Positions 27,245 through 37,144 of a DNA stretch of 64,000 nt are shown here, one piece after another. The DNA is from JBFWUW01 sp050247075. Lineage in GTDB: Bacteria > Planctomycetota > Planctomycetia > Pirellulales > JBFWUW01. Both the position numbers and the translations under genes were made by a program. Position 1 is the first letter of the stretch. Every line of letters starts with the position of its first letter. Below the pieces are notes generated by a model. That model made no database searches, had not been told where the DNA came from, and saw nothing but the letters and a program-made list of their open reading frames with translations. Location: assembly GCA_050247075.1 (NCBI GenBank), contig JBFWUW010000021.1, positions 27,115 to 91,114 of the forward strand. Reading direction: 5' to 3'.

Positions 27245-28099
27245 CTACGCCACTCCGGCCAAGTTTTCGATTTGCGTAATCTCCTCAGCCGAAAGGCAAA
27301 AATCGGCGGTGTTCAGATCGTCGCGCATGTGGCCGGCGTTGGTCGTGCCGGTCAGCGGCAACATCGCCAAGTCGAGGGCAAAGCGAAAGATAATTTGGGG
27401 TATGCCGCGCCCGTAGCGTTTGGCGATGGAGGCAATCTTTGGCGAGGCTAGAGCCTGGCGGTTGGCGGTGAGCAGTGAAAAGCCTTGATAGACGATGCCG
27501 TTGGCGGTGCAAAATCGCCGCACGCCGCGGTCCCAACCGTGGACGGCGTAGCAGCGGTTTTGCACGAAACGGGGCCGCACGCGGGCCTGCCGGCAGAGCA
27601 GTGTTAGTTGTTCCAACGAGACATTGCTAATCCCCAGTAATCGCGCCTGGCCGCTTTCGTGGATCGCTTCCATCGCCCGCCAGGCTTGCCAATCGTCCTC
27701 GGACAGTCCCGCCTGGTGCGTTGGCCCGTGCAGTACATAAGAGTCGATATGGGCTACGCCCAAGTGTACTAGCGAACTGGCAAACGACTGGGCTACTTGC
27801 TGGCCGATCGGTGCCTCCGGATCATAAGGCAGCCGATGATCTTGCCCCCGTTGAAAAGTGAACTTGGTCTGCAAGAAAAGATCGTCGCGCACGACCAGTC
27901 CGGCGGCGATGGCCGCGGAGATCGCCTGCCCCACCGCCGCTTCGTGGTAGTGCTTGCGCTGGTTGGCCGTGTCGATGCCGCGAAAACCTTGCCGCAATGC
28001 CAGCAAGGTTAACGGCTCGGTCTGGTCTTCCTTCCAGGCCGTGCCATACAACATCGGCGGCAAAGGCACACCATCCAGCGTGGAAGGAAAATCAGACAT
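27245..28099 (-). CDS. Aldo/keto reductase
   Basis: The product is 284 residues, a (beta/alpha)8 NAD(P)H-dependent oxidoreductase acting on aldehydes or ketones in the cytoplasm. The catalytic tetrad is recognisable: Asp in GIDTAN, Tyr in KHYHEAAVG, Lys in QTKFTF and His in YVLHGP. The cofactor-binding C-terminal region ends with the GTTNAGHM segment. The length is normal for prokaryotic AKRs (family 3/5-like). Substrate cannot be predicted. Confidence 0.9.
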   Translation of the reverse strand: MSDFPSTLDGVPLPPMLYGTAWKEDQTEPLTLLALRQGFRGIDTANQRKHYHEAAVGQAISAAIAAGLVVRDDLFLQTKFTFQRGQDHRLPYDPEAPIGQQVAQSFASSLVHLGVAHIDSYVLHGPTHQAGLSEDDWQAWRAMEAIHESGQARLLGISNVSLEQLTLLCRQARVRPRFVQNRCYAVHGWDRGVRRFCTANGIVYQGFSLLTANRQALASPKIASIAKRYGRGIPQIIFRFALDLAMLPLTGTTNAGHMRDDLNTADFCLSAEEITQIENLAGVA

Positions 28100-28174
28100 G
28101 GACGAAGCCGCTGATGGAACAAAGGTCGATCAAAAAAACGCCGCCTGACGGAACCTCATTTTCAGAAAACGAAG

Positions 28175-31100
28175 CTACTTTATCGTCGCGATCTTCTCTT
28201 CCGCGAGTTCGCGATGGCGGGCCTCGTTGGATTCGTCGGCCACGACGGAGCGGTATGTTTTTAGGGCTTCGTCTTTTCGGCCCGCGGCTAGTTGAGCATC
28301 GCCGACGCCGATCAGCAGCGCGCCGCGCCAGTAGCCGCCGAGCTTGTCGAGGCCGACCCTTTGAAATACCGCCAGCGCGGCGTCGTGCCGGCCTCGACGC
28401 GACTCGATGCGCGCTATGCTTTGGACCGCCGTGAACTGGTCGGCACTTCCTAGTTGCTGGCTGCCGCCGATTACCGCGTGATAGGCGGTGAGCGCGGCGT
28501 CGTCGTCCTTTAAGTTGTTCTCGCGATTGCCGCCGATCGTCTGCCAGATGCTGTCGCGAATCCGTGCGTCGCTGGTCCATTCGAGCGCCTGGACGAGGTC
28601 GCGTTCGGCTTCCGGCCCCGCTTTCACGATCGCGTAGGCGCGACCGCGGGCAAAGAGTCCGTCGCCGCTCTTCCAGAACGGCCAGGCCCCAAAGTCTTCC
28701 TTTTCAAATTGCTCGATGACCCGCGGAGCTTTGTATTGATCGAGCAGGTTTCGCATGAGGACCGCCTTCTTGACGGCATCGATGGGAATGCGGGCGGCGA
28801 TTTCCGCGGCAACGTCGTGTTGGCCGAGGTAGCGTGCATAGGCCGCGGCTTGCTCGAGCGCCGCTGACTTCTGAAATTCGGTGACATTGCCATCCGCCGC
28901 GGCCAAGAAGGCCGCCAACGCTTCGGCACGCTTGCCCCGCAGGCCCAGCGCCGCCGCCGCGTGCGAGGCTTCAAGATAGTCCGGGTCTGGCTGGGCGGCC
29001 TCGAACTGGTACGAGTTGCCGTCGTAAAAATGGGCAAACTTCATCGGGTCGTGGAAGTGGTCTGCGCCTGTCGGCGAGAACGCGGAATACTCCTGGCCGT
29101 TGTCGCGGATGCGTTGCCGGCAGACGTTAATGCCCCAAGGCAGGCTGCGATTGGGCTTGCGTCCCACGACCTGGTGCAGGGGGTCGTTCTCGTCCTGTGT
29201 GACCGGAATACGAATCTCGATATCCCAATGATCCTCGGCGCTGTGCGTGGCGACTTCGGCCCGCGCATCCCAACCGAACCAGGCATGCGGCGGCACGGAG
29301 CGGTCGAGATCGGCAATCGCGCCGGAGGGACTGACGGCGATCTGATAGTAGGACTTCGCATCTGTCTCCAGCAGGATCTCAACGACATCGCCATGCCAGA
29401 TCGCCGAGTCGTCCTTCCTTGTCGTGCCGATATTGAGTTTTTCACCACGGCGCTCGTCACAGCGAATAGCGAAGTAGACGTCGTTGCCAAACCAGGCCGA
29501 CTTGACCGTCGTTCCGAATGTCGGAATACCCCCGGTTTGAAGCTCGCGCAGGCGCACGGTGGATGCGGGCTGGCAATTTTCCCAAGCCTCCTCATTGAGC
29601 TGGCCATCGACCACGATCTTGTTGGCGGCATCGCCGACCAGCCGCAGAACAGGCACCGGGCCGCGCTTTTTGCCGAGTTGCACGCTCTTGCTGCGGAGAC
29701 CTTTGAGGTACTCGTCGATCAAGGCCATGCGCTGGCCGTATTCGGAACTCGCATCGGCCCTGGCCTGAGCCGCCGCGAACAGCGATAGGACGGTGTCGGC
29801 CCTGGCTTTGTCCTTCTCCGTTTCCCGCCAGTTCGCCTCGCAGTAGTCGAAGAAGGCGCGCATTTCGGCTTCCGCCGGGCCATAGAACAGTCGGCAGTAC
29901 TCGCGAAACATGGCATCGACGTCCTGCTCTTGGCCGCCCCAGTACATCCGCTGGGTAAAGTACACCAGGAAGTGGTTGAAGCCGATTCCGACTTTGCCAA
30001 AATCGTGCCGCACCGTCAGCCAGATATCTTCGCCGCTCGAGATGCCCTTGGTGGCGTTGATGCCAGCGCCCAGCGTGCGCGGCGCGAAGTACGGCAGATA
30101 CCAGCCGCGGTCAGTGAACGGATAATTCTCGAACACGATGATCGGATTGCTGGTCTTGGCGGCCCAGGCCGCGCGGAGCTTGGCGGCCTCTTCCTGGTCA
30201 CCTGGTTTGTCCTGAAGCGGTTGCCGTCCGCCGACGATCGAGACGATCACGTTCGGTTCGAGCTGTTCGATCTTCAGCGGCGGCAGCGTGTAGACGCCGT
30301 ATGCGCAATTGACTATTTTTTTGTCGGGATGCGTCTTCCCGACTTCCTTGGCGACACGATTGACGAAGTCCCACACATAGTCCGACAGCAGCCCACGCTG
30401 GTTGCGCTCCGGCGAGTCCTTGCCTTGGCATAACTCGCATTGGCAGATCGACGTGTAACCGTCCGGCGGCATGACCGAGACAACATCCATTTTGTAATGG
30501 TCGAACTGCGCGTTCACGTAGCGCACGGTTTCACGGAACAGTTCGTCGTTCGAGTAGCAAAGCTGATTATTGGCTCGCGGCTTGAAGTGCCGCCTGCCGC
30601 CGTACTGGGCAAACCAGTCCGGGTGGGCCGCGAAAACTTCCTCGCGGTTCGTCATGTCGTCCAGCCCATGCGCTGCCTGAATGCCATACGGATCGCGCAG
30701 ACCCAAACGCATCGCCCACTTCAGCGTGTCGGGTTCGTTCGTCGCGAATCGCACATTGAAGCGGCGGATCGGAAAGTCGGGACGCTCAGTGCGGTCCACC
30801 CGCGGCAACGGAATCGTCTTGAGTACTGGCACGACTTCGCCTAGCGGGCCGGGCAGGTACCACCGCATTCCCAGGCTCGTCAGAAAACCGCACACGGCAT
30901 TGAACGAGCCGCGCTCGTCCTGGGTCCATATCTCCAGCCGCTTGCCCTTTGCCGCCGCGCGCTGCGCTTCGGGCAAACCGATGTCACCGGGCAACATCGC
31001 CCGGTCTTTGTAGATCAACAGATTCGGGATCCCCCATTGGGCACCCGTGATCTGGTTCCATGCGCGCTGCGCCTGTCCGCTTTCGATCTCGCCGTTATGC

Positions 31101-31504
31101 TTGGCCCACGGTTCGATCGGTGTAAACTCCGAGTCCTCGCCGATCAGCACCAGCCAATGGTCGCCCGAGACGATGCGATACGCGCCGTGCCGCAGCCCGT
31201 CGGCCGTGACCTGCAGCCGATCGGTATGGGGACTGCGGCCCACATAGATCTGGACGGGCACGCCGGCATCGGGCGTGTTGACGATCGGCAGCCGCGCTCC
31301 GGAAATCTTTTCCAGAGAGTCCTGAAGCTCCTGGGCCGCCAGGCGCACTGACCGCGAGGGAGCCTCCGCGATGATGATCTCGGCACGCGGCTGGCCGTTT
31401 TGAATAATGTTGACATCCGCCGCGGCCACCGCCCCGCCTGCCAGCCATACCCCAGCCACCGCCAGGCAAGCCCTGGAAATCTGACTAAGCATGAACAGCC
31501 TCAT
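28175..31504 (-). CDS. Large secreted DUF4838 protein with CBM9-like and helical-repeat regions
   Basis: The product is 1,109 residues. A signal peptide (about 1-30, ending AVAAAD) is followed by an alpha-glucuronidase-N-like domain (about 35-140) and the DUF4838 region (about 250-560; RRFNVRFA, a CQCELCQG Cys cluster and IVNCAYG strand). From about 635 to 850 there is a family 9 carbohydrate-binding-like beta-sandwich (IVVDGQLNEEAW, IEIRIPV). The last ~240 residues are TPR-like helical repeats. DUF4838 proteins are thought to act on polysaccharides, but activity is unproven. ATG at 31504 begins a clean leader; the frame is open to 31555. Confidence 0.85.
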   Translation of the reverse strand: MRLFMLSQISRACLAVAGVWLAGGAVAAADVNIIQNGQPRAEIIIAEAPSRSVRLAAQELQDSLEKISGARLPIVNTPDAGVPVQIYVGRSPHTDRLQVTADGLRHGAYRIVSGDHWLVLIGEDSEFTPIEPWAKHNGEIESGQAQRAWNQITGAQWGIPNLLIYKDRAMLPGDIGLPEAQRAAAKGKRLEIWTQDERGSFNAVCGFLTSLGMRWYLPGPLGEVVPVLKTIPLPRVDRTERPDFPIRRFNVRFATNEPDTLKWAMRLGLRDPYGIQAAHGLDDMTNREEVFAAHPDWFAQYGGRRHFKPRANNQLCYSNDELFRETVRYVNAQFDHYKMDVVSVMPPDGYTSICQCELCQGKDSPERNQRGLLSDYVWDFVNRVAKEVGKTHPDKKIVNCAYGVYTLPPLKIEQLEPNVIVSIVGGRQPLQDKPGDQEEAAKLRAAWAAKTSNPIIVFENYPFTDRGWYLPYFAPRTLGAGINATKGISSGEDIWLTVRHDFGKVGIGFNHFLVYFTQRMYWGGQEQDVDAMFREYCRLFYGPAEAEMRAFFDYCEANWRETEKDKARADTVLSLFAAAQARADASSEYGQRMALIDEYLKGLRSKSVQLGKKRGPVPVLRLVGDAANKIVVDGQLNEEAWENCQPASTVRLRELQTGGIPTFGTTVKSAWFGNDVYFAIRCDERRGEKLNIGTTRKDDSAIWHGDVVEILLETDAKSYYQIAVSPSGAIADLDRSVPPHAWFGWDARAEVATHSAEDHWDIEIRIPVTQDENDPLHQVVGRKPNRSLPWGINVCRQRIRDNGQEYSAFSPTGADHFHDPMKFAHFYDGNSYQFEAAQPDPDYLEASHAAAALGLRGKRAEALAAFLAAADGNVTEFQKSAALEQAAAYARYLGQHDVAAEIAARIPIDAVKKAVLMRNLLDQYKAPRVIEQFEKEDFGAWPFWKSGDGLFARGRAYAIVKAGPEAERDLVQALEWTSDARIRDSIWQTIGGNRENNLKDDDAALTAYHAVIGGSQQLGSADQFTAVQSIARIESRRGRHDAALAVFQRVGLDKLGGYWRGALLIGVGDAQLAAGRKDEALKTYRSVVADESNEARHRELAEEKIATIK

Positions 31505-31766
31505 GGTTGGTTCCAAACGCAATGAGATACCCGCCCGCAGCATAGGCCGGCCCATTGCCGTGGTAAAGGCAGCGCGCCATCTTGAGGCAACAACTGGCCT
31601 CGTCTGCGGTTACGTTTTATCTTGATGCCGTTCAGCCGTGACCCCATTGTTTCTAATGACTGATTCGTTGGCTCGATGTGCTTGCCAGCGGTCGGCTGCC
31701 GCCCTACATTGCATCTGTACAAATGGGCACATGCACCGCTCCCCCTTGATGACTGGGCTAGCATCC

Positions 31767-33032
31767 ATGTTCAAGTTTATGCACGCCGCCGATCTGCACC
31801 TCGATAGCCCCCTGCGGGGGTTGGAACGGTACGAAGGGGCACCCGTCGATGCTATTCGCGGGGCGACACGCAGGGCGCTGGAGAACCTCACCGCGCTGGC
31901 CTTGGAAGAGCGGGTGGCGTTTGTGCTCATCGCCGGCGATGTCTACGACGGAAACTGGCCCGACCACAACACGGGCTTGTTTTTTAACGCGCAGATGTCG
32001 CGGCTGCGCGAGGCCAACATTCCGGTCTTTTTGATCTCCGGCAATCACGATGCCGAGAACCGCATGACCCGCAGCCTGAAGCTGCCCGACAACGTCTACC
32101 GGTTTGATTCCGGGCAGGCCGAAAGCCGCACGTTGGACGACCTGGGCGTGACAATCCACGGCCAAAGTTTTGCCACCGCCGCCGTGACCGAGCGGCTGGC
32201 GGTGGGCTACCCCGCCTGCCGCGCGGGCGATTTCAACATCGGCCTGCTGCATACCAGCGCCACCGGCTACGAGGGGCACGAACCGTACGCCCCCTGCTCG
32301 CCGAACGAACTGCTGGCCAAGGATTATGACTACTGGGCGCTGGGCCACATTCATAAGCGGATGGAACTGCTGGCCGAGCCGCGGGTGGCCTTCTCGGGCA
32401 ATGTGCAAGGCCGGCATATCCGCGAGACCGGCCCCAAGGGCTGTTCCATCGTGGAGGTTGACGACCGCCGCAAGACCAGCATTCGCTTTGAGCCGCTGGA
32501 CGTGCTCCGCTGGGAACGTCTGAGCATCGACGCCGCCGACGCCGAGCGGCCCGACGATGTCGTGGCCCTGTTTGCCCAGACGCTGCGGACCCATCTGGAC
32601 CAGTCCGGCGGCCGCTTGCTGGCGGTGCGGGTGGAATTGACCGGCCCCACCGCGGCCCACGAGGCACTCACCGCCCACCAGGCCCAGTGGAGCGCCGAAC
32701 TGCGAAATACCGCCAACGACCAAAGCGGCGGCCAGGCTTGGATCGAAAAAATCAAGTTCGAGACGCGCCCGCCCGCCGATACGGAATTGATCCACGACGG
32801 GCCGCTGGGCGAAATGCTGCAATACCTGGCGGACGTGCAAACCGATGATGCCGAACTGGAAGCGCTCGCCGCCAGCCTGAAGGATCTGGCCGCCAAGCTG
32901 CCAGCCGAACTCAAGGAAGATGGCGACGCCGGCGAGCAGCTTGATCTGCTGGACAACCGCTGGCTGCGCGACACGCTGGCCCAAGTGCAACCGCTGCTGT
33001 GCGACCGCTTGCTGAAAGGGGCCGAGGCATGA
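31767..33032 (+). CDS. SbcD/YhaO-like DNA repair exonuclease (metallophosphoesterase)
   Basis: The product is 421 residues. Mre11/SbcD-type phosphoesterase motifs appear in order: HAADLHLDSP at the N-terminus, GDVYDG, GNHD, HTS and GHIHK, which bind two Mn ions. A C-terminal capping region follows. It should act with the ATPase encoded next (ATGA overlap, 33029-33032) on DNA ends or hairpins in the cytoplasm, as for the B. subtilis YhaO/YhaN pair. ATG at 31767 fits the family N-terminus; earlier in-frame starts (from 31638) are not supported. It is divergent from the DUF4838 gene. Confidence 0.9.
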   Translation: MFKFMHAADLHLDSPLRGLERYEGAPVDAIRGATRRALENLTALALEERVAFVLIAGDVYDGNWPDHNTGLFFNAQMSRLREANIPVFLISGNHDAENRMTRSLKLPDNVYRFDSGQAESRTLDDLGVTIHGQSFATAAVTERLAVGYPACRAGDFNIGLLHTSATGYEGHEPYAPCSPNELLAKDYDYWALGHIHKRMELLAEPRVAFSGNVQGRHIRETGPKGCSIVEVDDRRKTSIRFEPLDVLRWERLSIDAADAERPDDVVALFAQTLRTHLDQSGGRLLAVRVELTGPTAAHEALTAHQAQWSAELRNTANDQSGGQAWIEKIKFETRPPADTELIHDGPLGEMLQYLADVQTDDAELEALAASLKDLAAKLPAELKEDGDAGEQLDLLDNRWLRDTLAQVQPLLCDRLLKGAEA

Positions 33033-36000
33033 ACATCATCCGTCTGGATTTGCTGGCTTATGGGCCGTTCGACCGGCAGTCCCTGGACTTTGGCACCAAC
33101 GGCGGGCTGCACATCGTTTACGGGCCGAACGAGGCGGGCAAGAGCTCGGCGTTACGAGCCTTGCGCGGCTTGCTGTTTGGGATCGAGGAACGGACGGACG
33201 ATGCTTTCCGCCACGACAACAAGTCCTTGCGCATCGGGGCCACGCTGGCCGTGGGCGACAAAGGGCGGCTGGAATGCGTCCGCCGCAAGGGGCGCAAGGA
33301 TACCCTGCGCGATGGCGACGACGACAAACCGCTCAACCCTGCGCAACTGCAGCGCATGTTGGGTGGGGTGACGGAAGAGCTGTTCAAGACCATGTTTGGC
33401 ATTTCGCACCAAACGCTGATCGAGGGGGGCGGAGAGATCGCCAAGGGAGAAGGAGAGATCGGCAGCCTGCTGTTTTCCGCCGCGGGCGGGCTGGCCCGGT
33501 TGCAAGCAGCGCAGCGCGAACTGGAAAGCGAAGCCGACACCCTGTTCACGCCGCGGGCTTCCAGCAAGACGATCAACCAGCAATTGTCGGAATTGGACAA
33601 AACCCGCAAGCACATCAAAGAACTGCAACTGACTCCGCAAGAGTGGAGCACGCACGACGCCGCCCTGCACGCGGCCCGCGACCTTCGCGATTCCTTGGAG
33701 CGGCGGCTGAATGAAATGCATGTCAAGAAGTCCCGCTTGGAGCGGTATCTCAACGCGCTGCCGGCGGTCACGCAGCGCAGCGAGGCGTTGGCAAAATTAC
33801 AGCCGTTGCTAAGTGCCAGGCTGCTGCGGAATACGTTTGCCACCGATCGGTTTGAGGCTGGCAAGTCTCGCCATGCGGCAGCGGAGAAAGCCATTGCCGA
33901 GCAAGAGAGACTGTCTGCGCTGGACGAACAATTGGCCGGTCTCTCCCCCGCCGAAGGGCTGCTGCACCAGGCAGGTGCTATCGACGGCCTGTACCGCCAA
34001 CTGACCGAGTACACCTCGGCGGTGCGCGACCGGCCAGGGATTGTGCTGGAGCGCTCGCAACACGAATCGCAAGCCGCCGAAGCGCTGCGGCGATTGGGCC
34101 GCGGCCTGGCGGACGATGGGCAAGGCTCGCCCCGATTGACCGACCCGCAGCGCGCACAGATTGAAGAACTGGCGCAGCGGCACGGCGCGCTAGAGCAATC
34201 GGTGCGTGAGTCTTCCAAGCGGGTCGATCAACTCCGCTTGGACCTTGCTCAGTTCGAACAAAGGCAAGCCGCGCTTCCGTCGCCGCGCGAAGTTGAACCG
34301 CTGCGCCGCTTGCTGCGAAAGGCCGAACAGCAAGGCGACCTGGCCCACGAACTGGCTGCCGCCGAAGACGCACTCCGCCGCCAACAGGCCGAGTCTGACC
34401 TAGCCTTTCAACGGCTAGGCCTTTGGACCGGCGAACAACAAGCGTTGTTGGCGGCCGCGCTGCCGGGCGAAGAGACGATCGAACGTTTTCAAGAAGAATT
34501 GGCCGAACAGCAGCGCGAGCTGAAACAATTACAGGGTGATCGCGAAGCCCAGCAGCAACAGATTGGCCAGTTGCAGGCGCAGATCGAACAGGTTGGCCAT
34601 ACCGGCCCGGTCCCCAGCGATGAAGACTTGCGGCAGGCCCGCGACAAGCGTGATGCAGGCTGGCGGCTGATCCGCGCGGCCTGGCAAGGCGGGGCTGGCC
34701 CGGCGGACACCGAGGCCGAATACGTCGCTTCCTTCCCAGGCAGCAACAACCTGGCCACGGCTTACGAAGCGGCGGTACGGGCAGCCGACGAACTGGTGGA
34801 CCGGTTACGGCGCGAGGCCGAACGCGTCGAACGGTACGCCGCCGCGCAGGCCAGTCTGCGGCAGCAAGAGCAACAACGGGCACGGCTGGATGAGGGCCTG
34901 CATCGCACCGTCCAGGAGTTGCAATCGCTCCGTGACGATTGGAATGCACAGTGGCAGCCCTTTCCCCTTACACCGCTGCCGCCGCGCGAGATGCTGGCCT
35001 GGCTGCGCAAACAGCAAAAGTGGGCCGCCGATTGCCGCCAGTTGCACACCGCCAGCCAGAATGCCGCCAGCTTGCGAGCCAAGATCGAAAGCTTTCAATC
35101 CGAGTTGGACGCCGGGCTGTCATCCGTCGGGGAGACGCCCGCTGTGTCTTCACTAGACACGTCCTCGCTGGAAAAATTGACGGCCCAAGCCGCTACGTTT
35201 TGCCAGTCGCAAGATAGTCTGCAACAGCAGCACGCGGAGCTGAATCGCGACCTGCTGCGCGTGCGCGCGGAATTGCAGGCAGCCACCGCGCAAGCGGCTT
35301 CCGCCGAGCGTGATCGGGCCGAGTGGCTGCAAGCCTGGGGCCGGGAGATTGGCGGGCTGGGACTGGCCGAAAATGCCTCTCCCACGCAAGCCCGCGAGGT
35401 AATCAAGCGGCTGGATGAATGGTCGAAGGCGATGGCCGCCATCGCGGCTCTGACGCCGCGGATCGAGGAAATCGACAGCTTTTGCGGTCGCTTCGCGCGA
35501 GAAACGCAGGCCCTACTGTCGGCGGTTTCGCCCGACAAGGCCGGCACGCCGCCCGAGCTTGCCATTGCCGATCTGAACGCGCGGTTGAAGCAGGCTCAAT
35601 CGCAACGCCAGCGCCGCGACGATCTGCGGGAGCGCCGCCAACAAGCGGCCGACAACCTGGCCCAGGCCGAGCGCACCGTCCGCGAGAAAGACCGCCTGCT
35701 GGCCCAACTCTGCGAAGAGGCGGGCTGCCAACACGCCGACGAACTGGCCGCGGCCGAGGAACATTCACAACAGCGTGCCCGGCTAGAGAGCGAGCTGGAT
35801 CGGCTCAACCGCCAATTGGCCGAGCTGGCCCGCGGCGAACCTTTGCCTACGTTTCTGGAGGCCGCCACGGCATTGCCGGCGGACCAGCTGGAGGCCGAAC
35901 TGCTACGCCTGCAGGGCCAGATTCAAGAAGCAGTGCGCGAGAAAGAAGCGGCCGCGGAGCAATTCGTGACCGAGCGCAACTGGCTGCAAGAGCGGAACGG

Positions 36001-36580
36001 CGCGGAGCAAGCCGCCGAAGAGGCCGAGCGCGCCCAGGGGTTGCTGGCCGCATTGTCATCCAACGTGCGGCATTACGCCCGCGTGCGCCTGGCTTCGGCC
36101 GCTTTGCGGCGGGCCATCGAACGCTACCGCGAGAAAAACCAAGATCCCTTGCTCGCCCGCGCCAGCCAGACCTTCGCCGAATTGACCGGCGGGGCGTTTC
36201 AAGGCCTGCGGGCCGACACCGACGAAGATGGCAAGCAGGTGCTGTTGGGGGTCCGCGAAAAAACCGCGGAAACGGTGCGGGTAGAACAAATGAGTGACGG
36301 CACCGCCGATCAGCTCTACCTGGCGCTGCGGCTGGCCAGCCTGGAGCGCTACCGCGAACAGCACGACCCGCCGCCGTTCATCGTGGACGACATTCTGATC
36401 CGCTTTGACGACGGCCGCTCGCTCGCCACGTTGCGGGCGTTGGCCCAACTGGCCCAACGGATGCAAGTCATCTTCTTCACGCACCACCAGCATCTCTTGG
36501 ACCTGGCCGGCCAGCATCTGCCCGCCGACGCCTGGACCCGTCACGAACTAGACAGCCGGCAACAACCGGCGACGGTTTGA
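33029..36580 (+). CDS. YhaN/SbcC-like AAA ATPase with long coiled coil
   Basis: The product is 1,183 residues. A split ABC-type ATPase has Walker A GPNEAGKSS at about 31-39 and, at the C-terminus, the signature region MSDGTADQLYLALRLASL near 1088 and Walker B FIVDDIL near 1116. About 800 residues of Gln/Glu/Arg/Ala-rich coiled coil lie between, as in SbcC/Rad50, without an obvious CxxC zinc hook. The start overlaps the nuclease gene by 4 bases. The pair probably processes double-strand ends or blocked replication products. Confidence 0.92.
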   Translation: MNIIRLDLLAYGPFDRQSLDFGTNGGLHIVYGPNEAGKSSALRALRGLLFGIEERTDDAFRHDNKSLRIGATLAVGDKGRLECVRRKGRKDTLRDGDDDKPLNPAQLQRMLGGVTEELFKTMFGISHQTLIEGGGEIAKGEGEIGSLLFSAAGGLARLQAAQRELESEADTLFTPRASSKTINQQLSELDKTRKHIKELQLTPQEWSTHDAALHAARDLRDSLERRLNEMHVKKSRLERYLNALPAVTQRSEALAKLQPLLSARLLRNTFATDRFEAGKSRHAAAEKAIAEQERLSALDEQLAGLSPAEGLLHQAGAIDGLYRQLTEYTSAVRDRPGIVLERSQHESQAAEALRRLGRGLADDGQGSPRLTDPQRAQIEELAQRHGALEQSVRESSKRVDQLRLDLAQFEQRQAALPSPREVEPLRRLLRKAEQQGDLAHELAAAEDALRRQQAESDLAFQRLGLWTGEQQALLAAALPGEETIERFQEELAEQQRELKQLQGDREAQQQQIGQLQAQIEQVGHTGPVPSDEDLRQARDKRDAGWRLIRAAWQGGAGPADTEAEYVASFPGSNNLATAYEAAVRAADELVDRLRREAERVERYAAAQASLRQQEQQRARLDEGLHRTVQELQSLRDDWNAQWQPFPLTPLPPREMLAWLRKQQKWAADCRQLHTASQNAASLRAKIESFQSELDAGLSSVGETPAVSSLDTSSLEKLTAQAATFCQSQDSLQQQHAELNRDLLRVRAELQAATAQAASAERDRAEWLQAWGREIGGLGLAENASPTQAREVIKRLDEWSKAMAAIAALTPRIEEIDSFCGRFARETQALLSAVSPDKAGTPPELAIADLNARLKQAQSQRQRRDDLRERRQQAADNLAQAERTVREKDRLLAQLCEEAGCQHADELAAAEEHSQQRARLESELDRLNRQLAELARGEPLPTFLEAATALPADQLEAELLRLQGQIQEAVREKEAAAEQFVTERNWLQERNGAEQAAEEAERAQGLLAALSSNVRHYARVRLASAALRRAIERYREKNQDPLLARASQTFAELTGGAFQGLRADTDEDGKQVLLGVREKTAETVRVEQMSDGTADQLYLALRLASLERYREQHDPPPFIVDDILIRFDDGRSLATLRALAQLAQRMQVIFFTHHQHLLDLAGQHLPADAWTRHELDSRQQPATV

Positions 36581-37144
36581 CGGGCCAAGGAAACGCCCGC
36601 GACGCAAGCAACTCCGTTGCGCGAACTTCAGCGCAAACGTTGATCGGGCTTTCGTGGGCCAATGCCCATGCAACGGCCACGTTTCTCGCCAATGGAATAA
36701 TGTTGACGCACAAACCCACTTTTAATGCAGGCCAAAAAACGGTGGATTCTCTGCGGCACAGTCGCCGCTCTAGCCCTTAAATGTCGAATCGCCACCTCTT
36801 GGACTTGCTGAATAGGCGGCCAACGGAAAGGCATCGAAGGCGACATAACACTCTATTGTGTAATGCCTTACGGCATTAACACTAATGCCATTTCTACCCT
36901 GGGACGATTTTAATTTGCGTCCCGCTGGGATGGCCGTACAATCAGGCTCTTCGTCAAGCTGGGCGGTTTGCGACAAGTTTTGGTGTGGTTTACTGCCGCC
37001 AAGGTTGTTGTCCGGCGGGCGAAGGCATCCTCTCGGCCGCTGTGCTCGGAAGGCTTGCCTCTGTTGGCCCGCTCCGCGGTGTCACGGGGGCAAGCCTTCT
37101 GGTTTTTGAAGAAGCGGAGAAGCTGTTAGCCATCCGCGGAAAGC
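36581..37144. other. Intergenic region between convergent genes
   Basis: 564 bases between the YhaN-like gene and the convergent GTPase gene. It holds short open frames on both strands without family features, and a cluster of alternating TAATGCC/GGCATTA heptamers at 36861-36889. Part of the base composition is more AT-rich than its surroundings. Confidence 0.5.
36861..36889. repeat. Triple alternating heptamer, mutually exclusive hairpins
   Basis: TAATGCC (36861-36867), GGCATTA (36872-36878) and TAATGCC (36883-36889) are separated by 4-base loops. The middle copy can pair with either flank, giving two alternative hairpins. No T-run follows, so it is not a typical terminator. It could be an operator or a bidirectional transcription end. 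Confidence 0.6.

Noticed and set aside
31758..32990. Long minus-strand frame (410 codons) opposite the SbcD-like gene
   Set aside because: His/Gln/Ala-rich nonsense composition; the plus strand has all phosphoesterase motifs.
33118..34218. Minus-strand frame of 366 codons opposite the YhaN-like gene
   Set aside because: Ser/Arg-rich shadow sequence with no domain; the opposite strand has Walker A and the coiled coil.
35419..36297. Plus-strand frame of 292 codons in another register within the YhaN-like gene
   Set aside because: Arg/Ala/Gly-rich product typical of out-of-register GC-rich coding DNA.
36885..37109. 74-codon plus-strand frame in the gap after the YhaN-like gene
   Set aside because: No ribosome binding site and no recognised motif; treated as noncoding.
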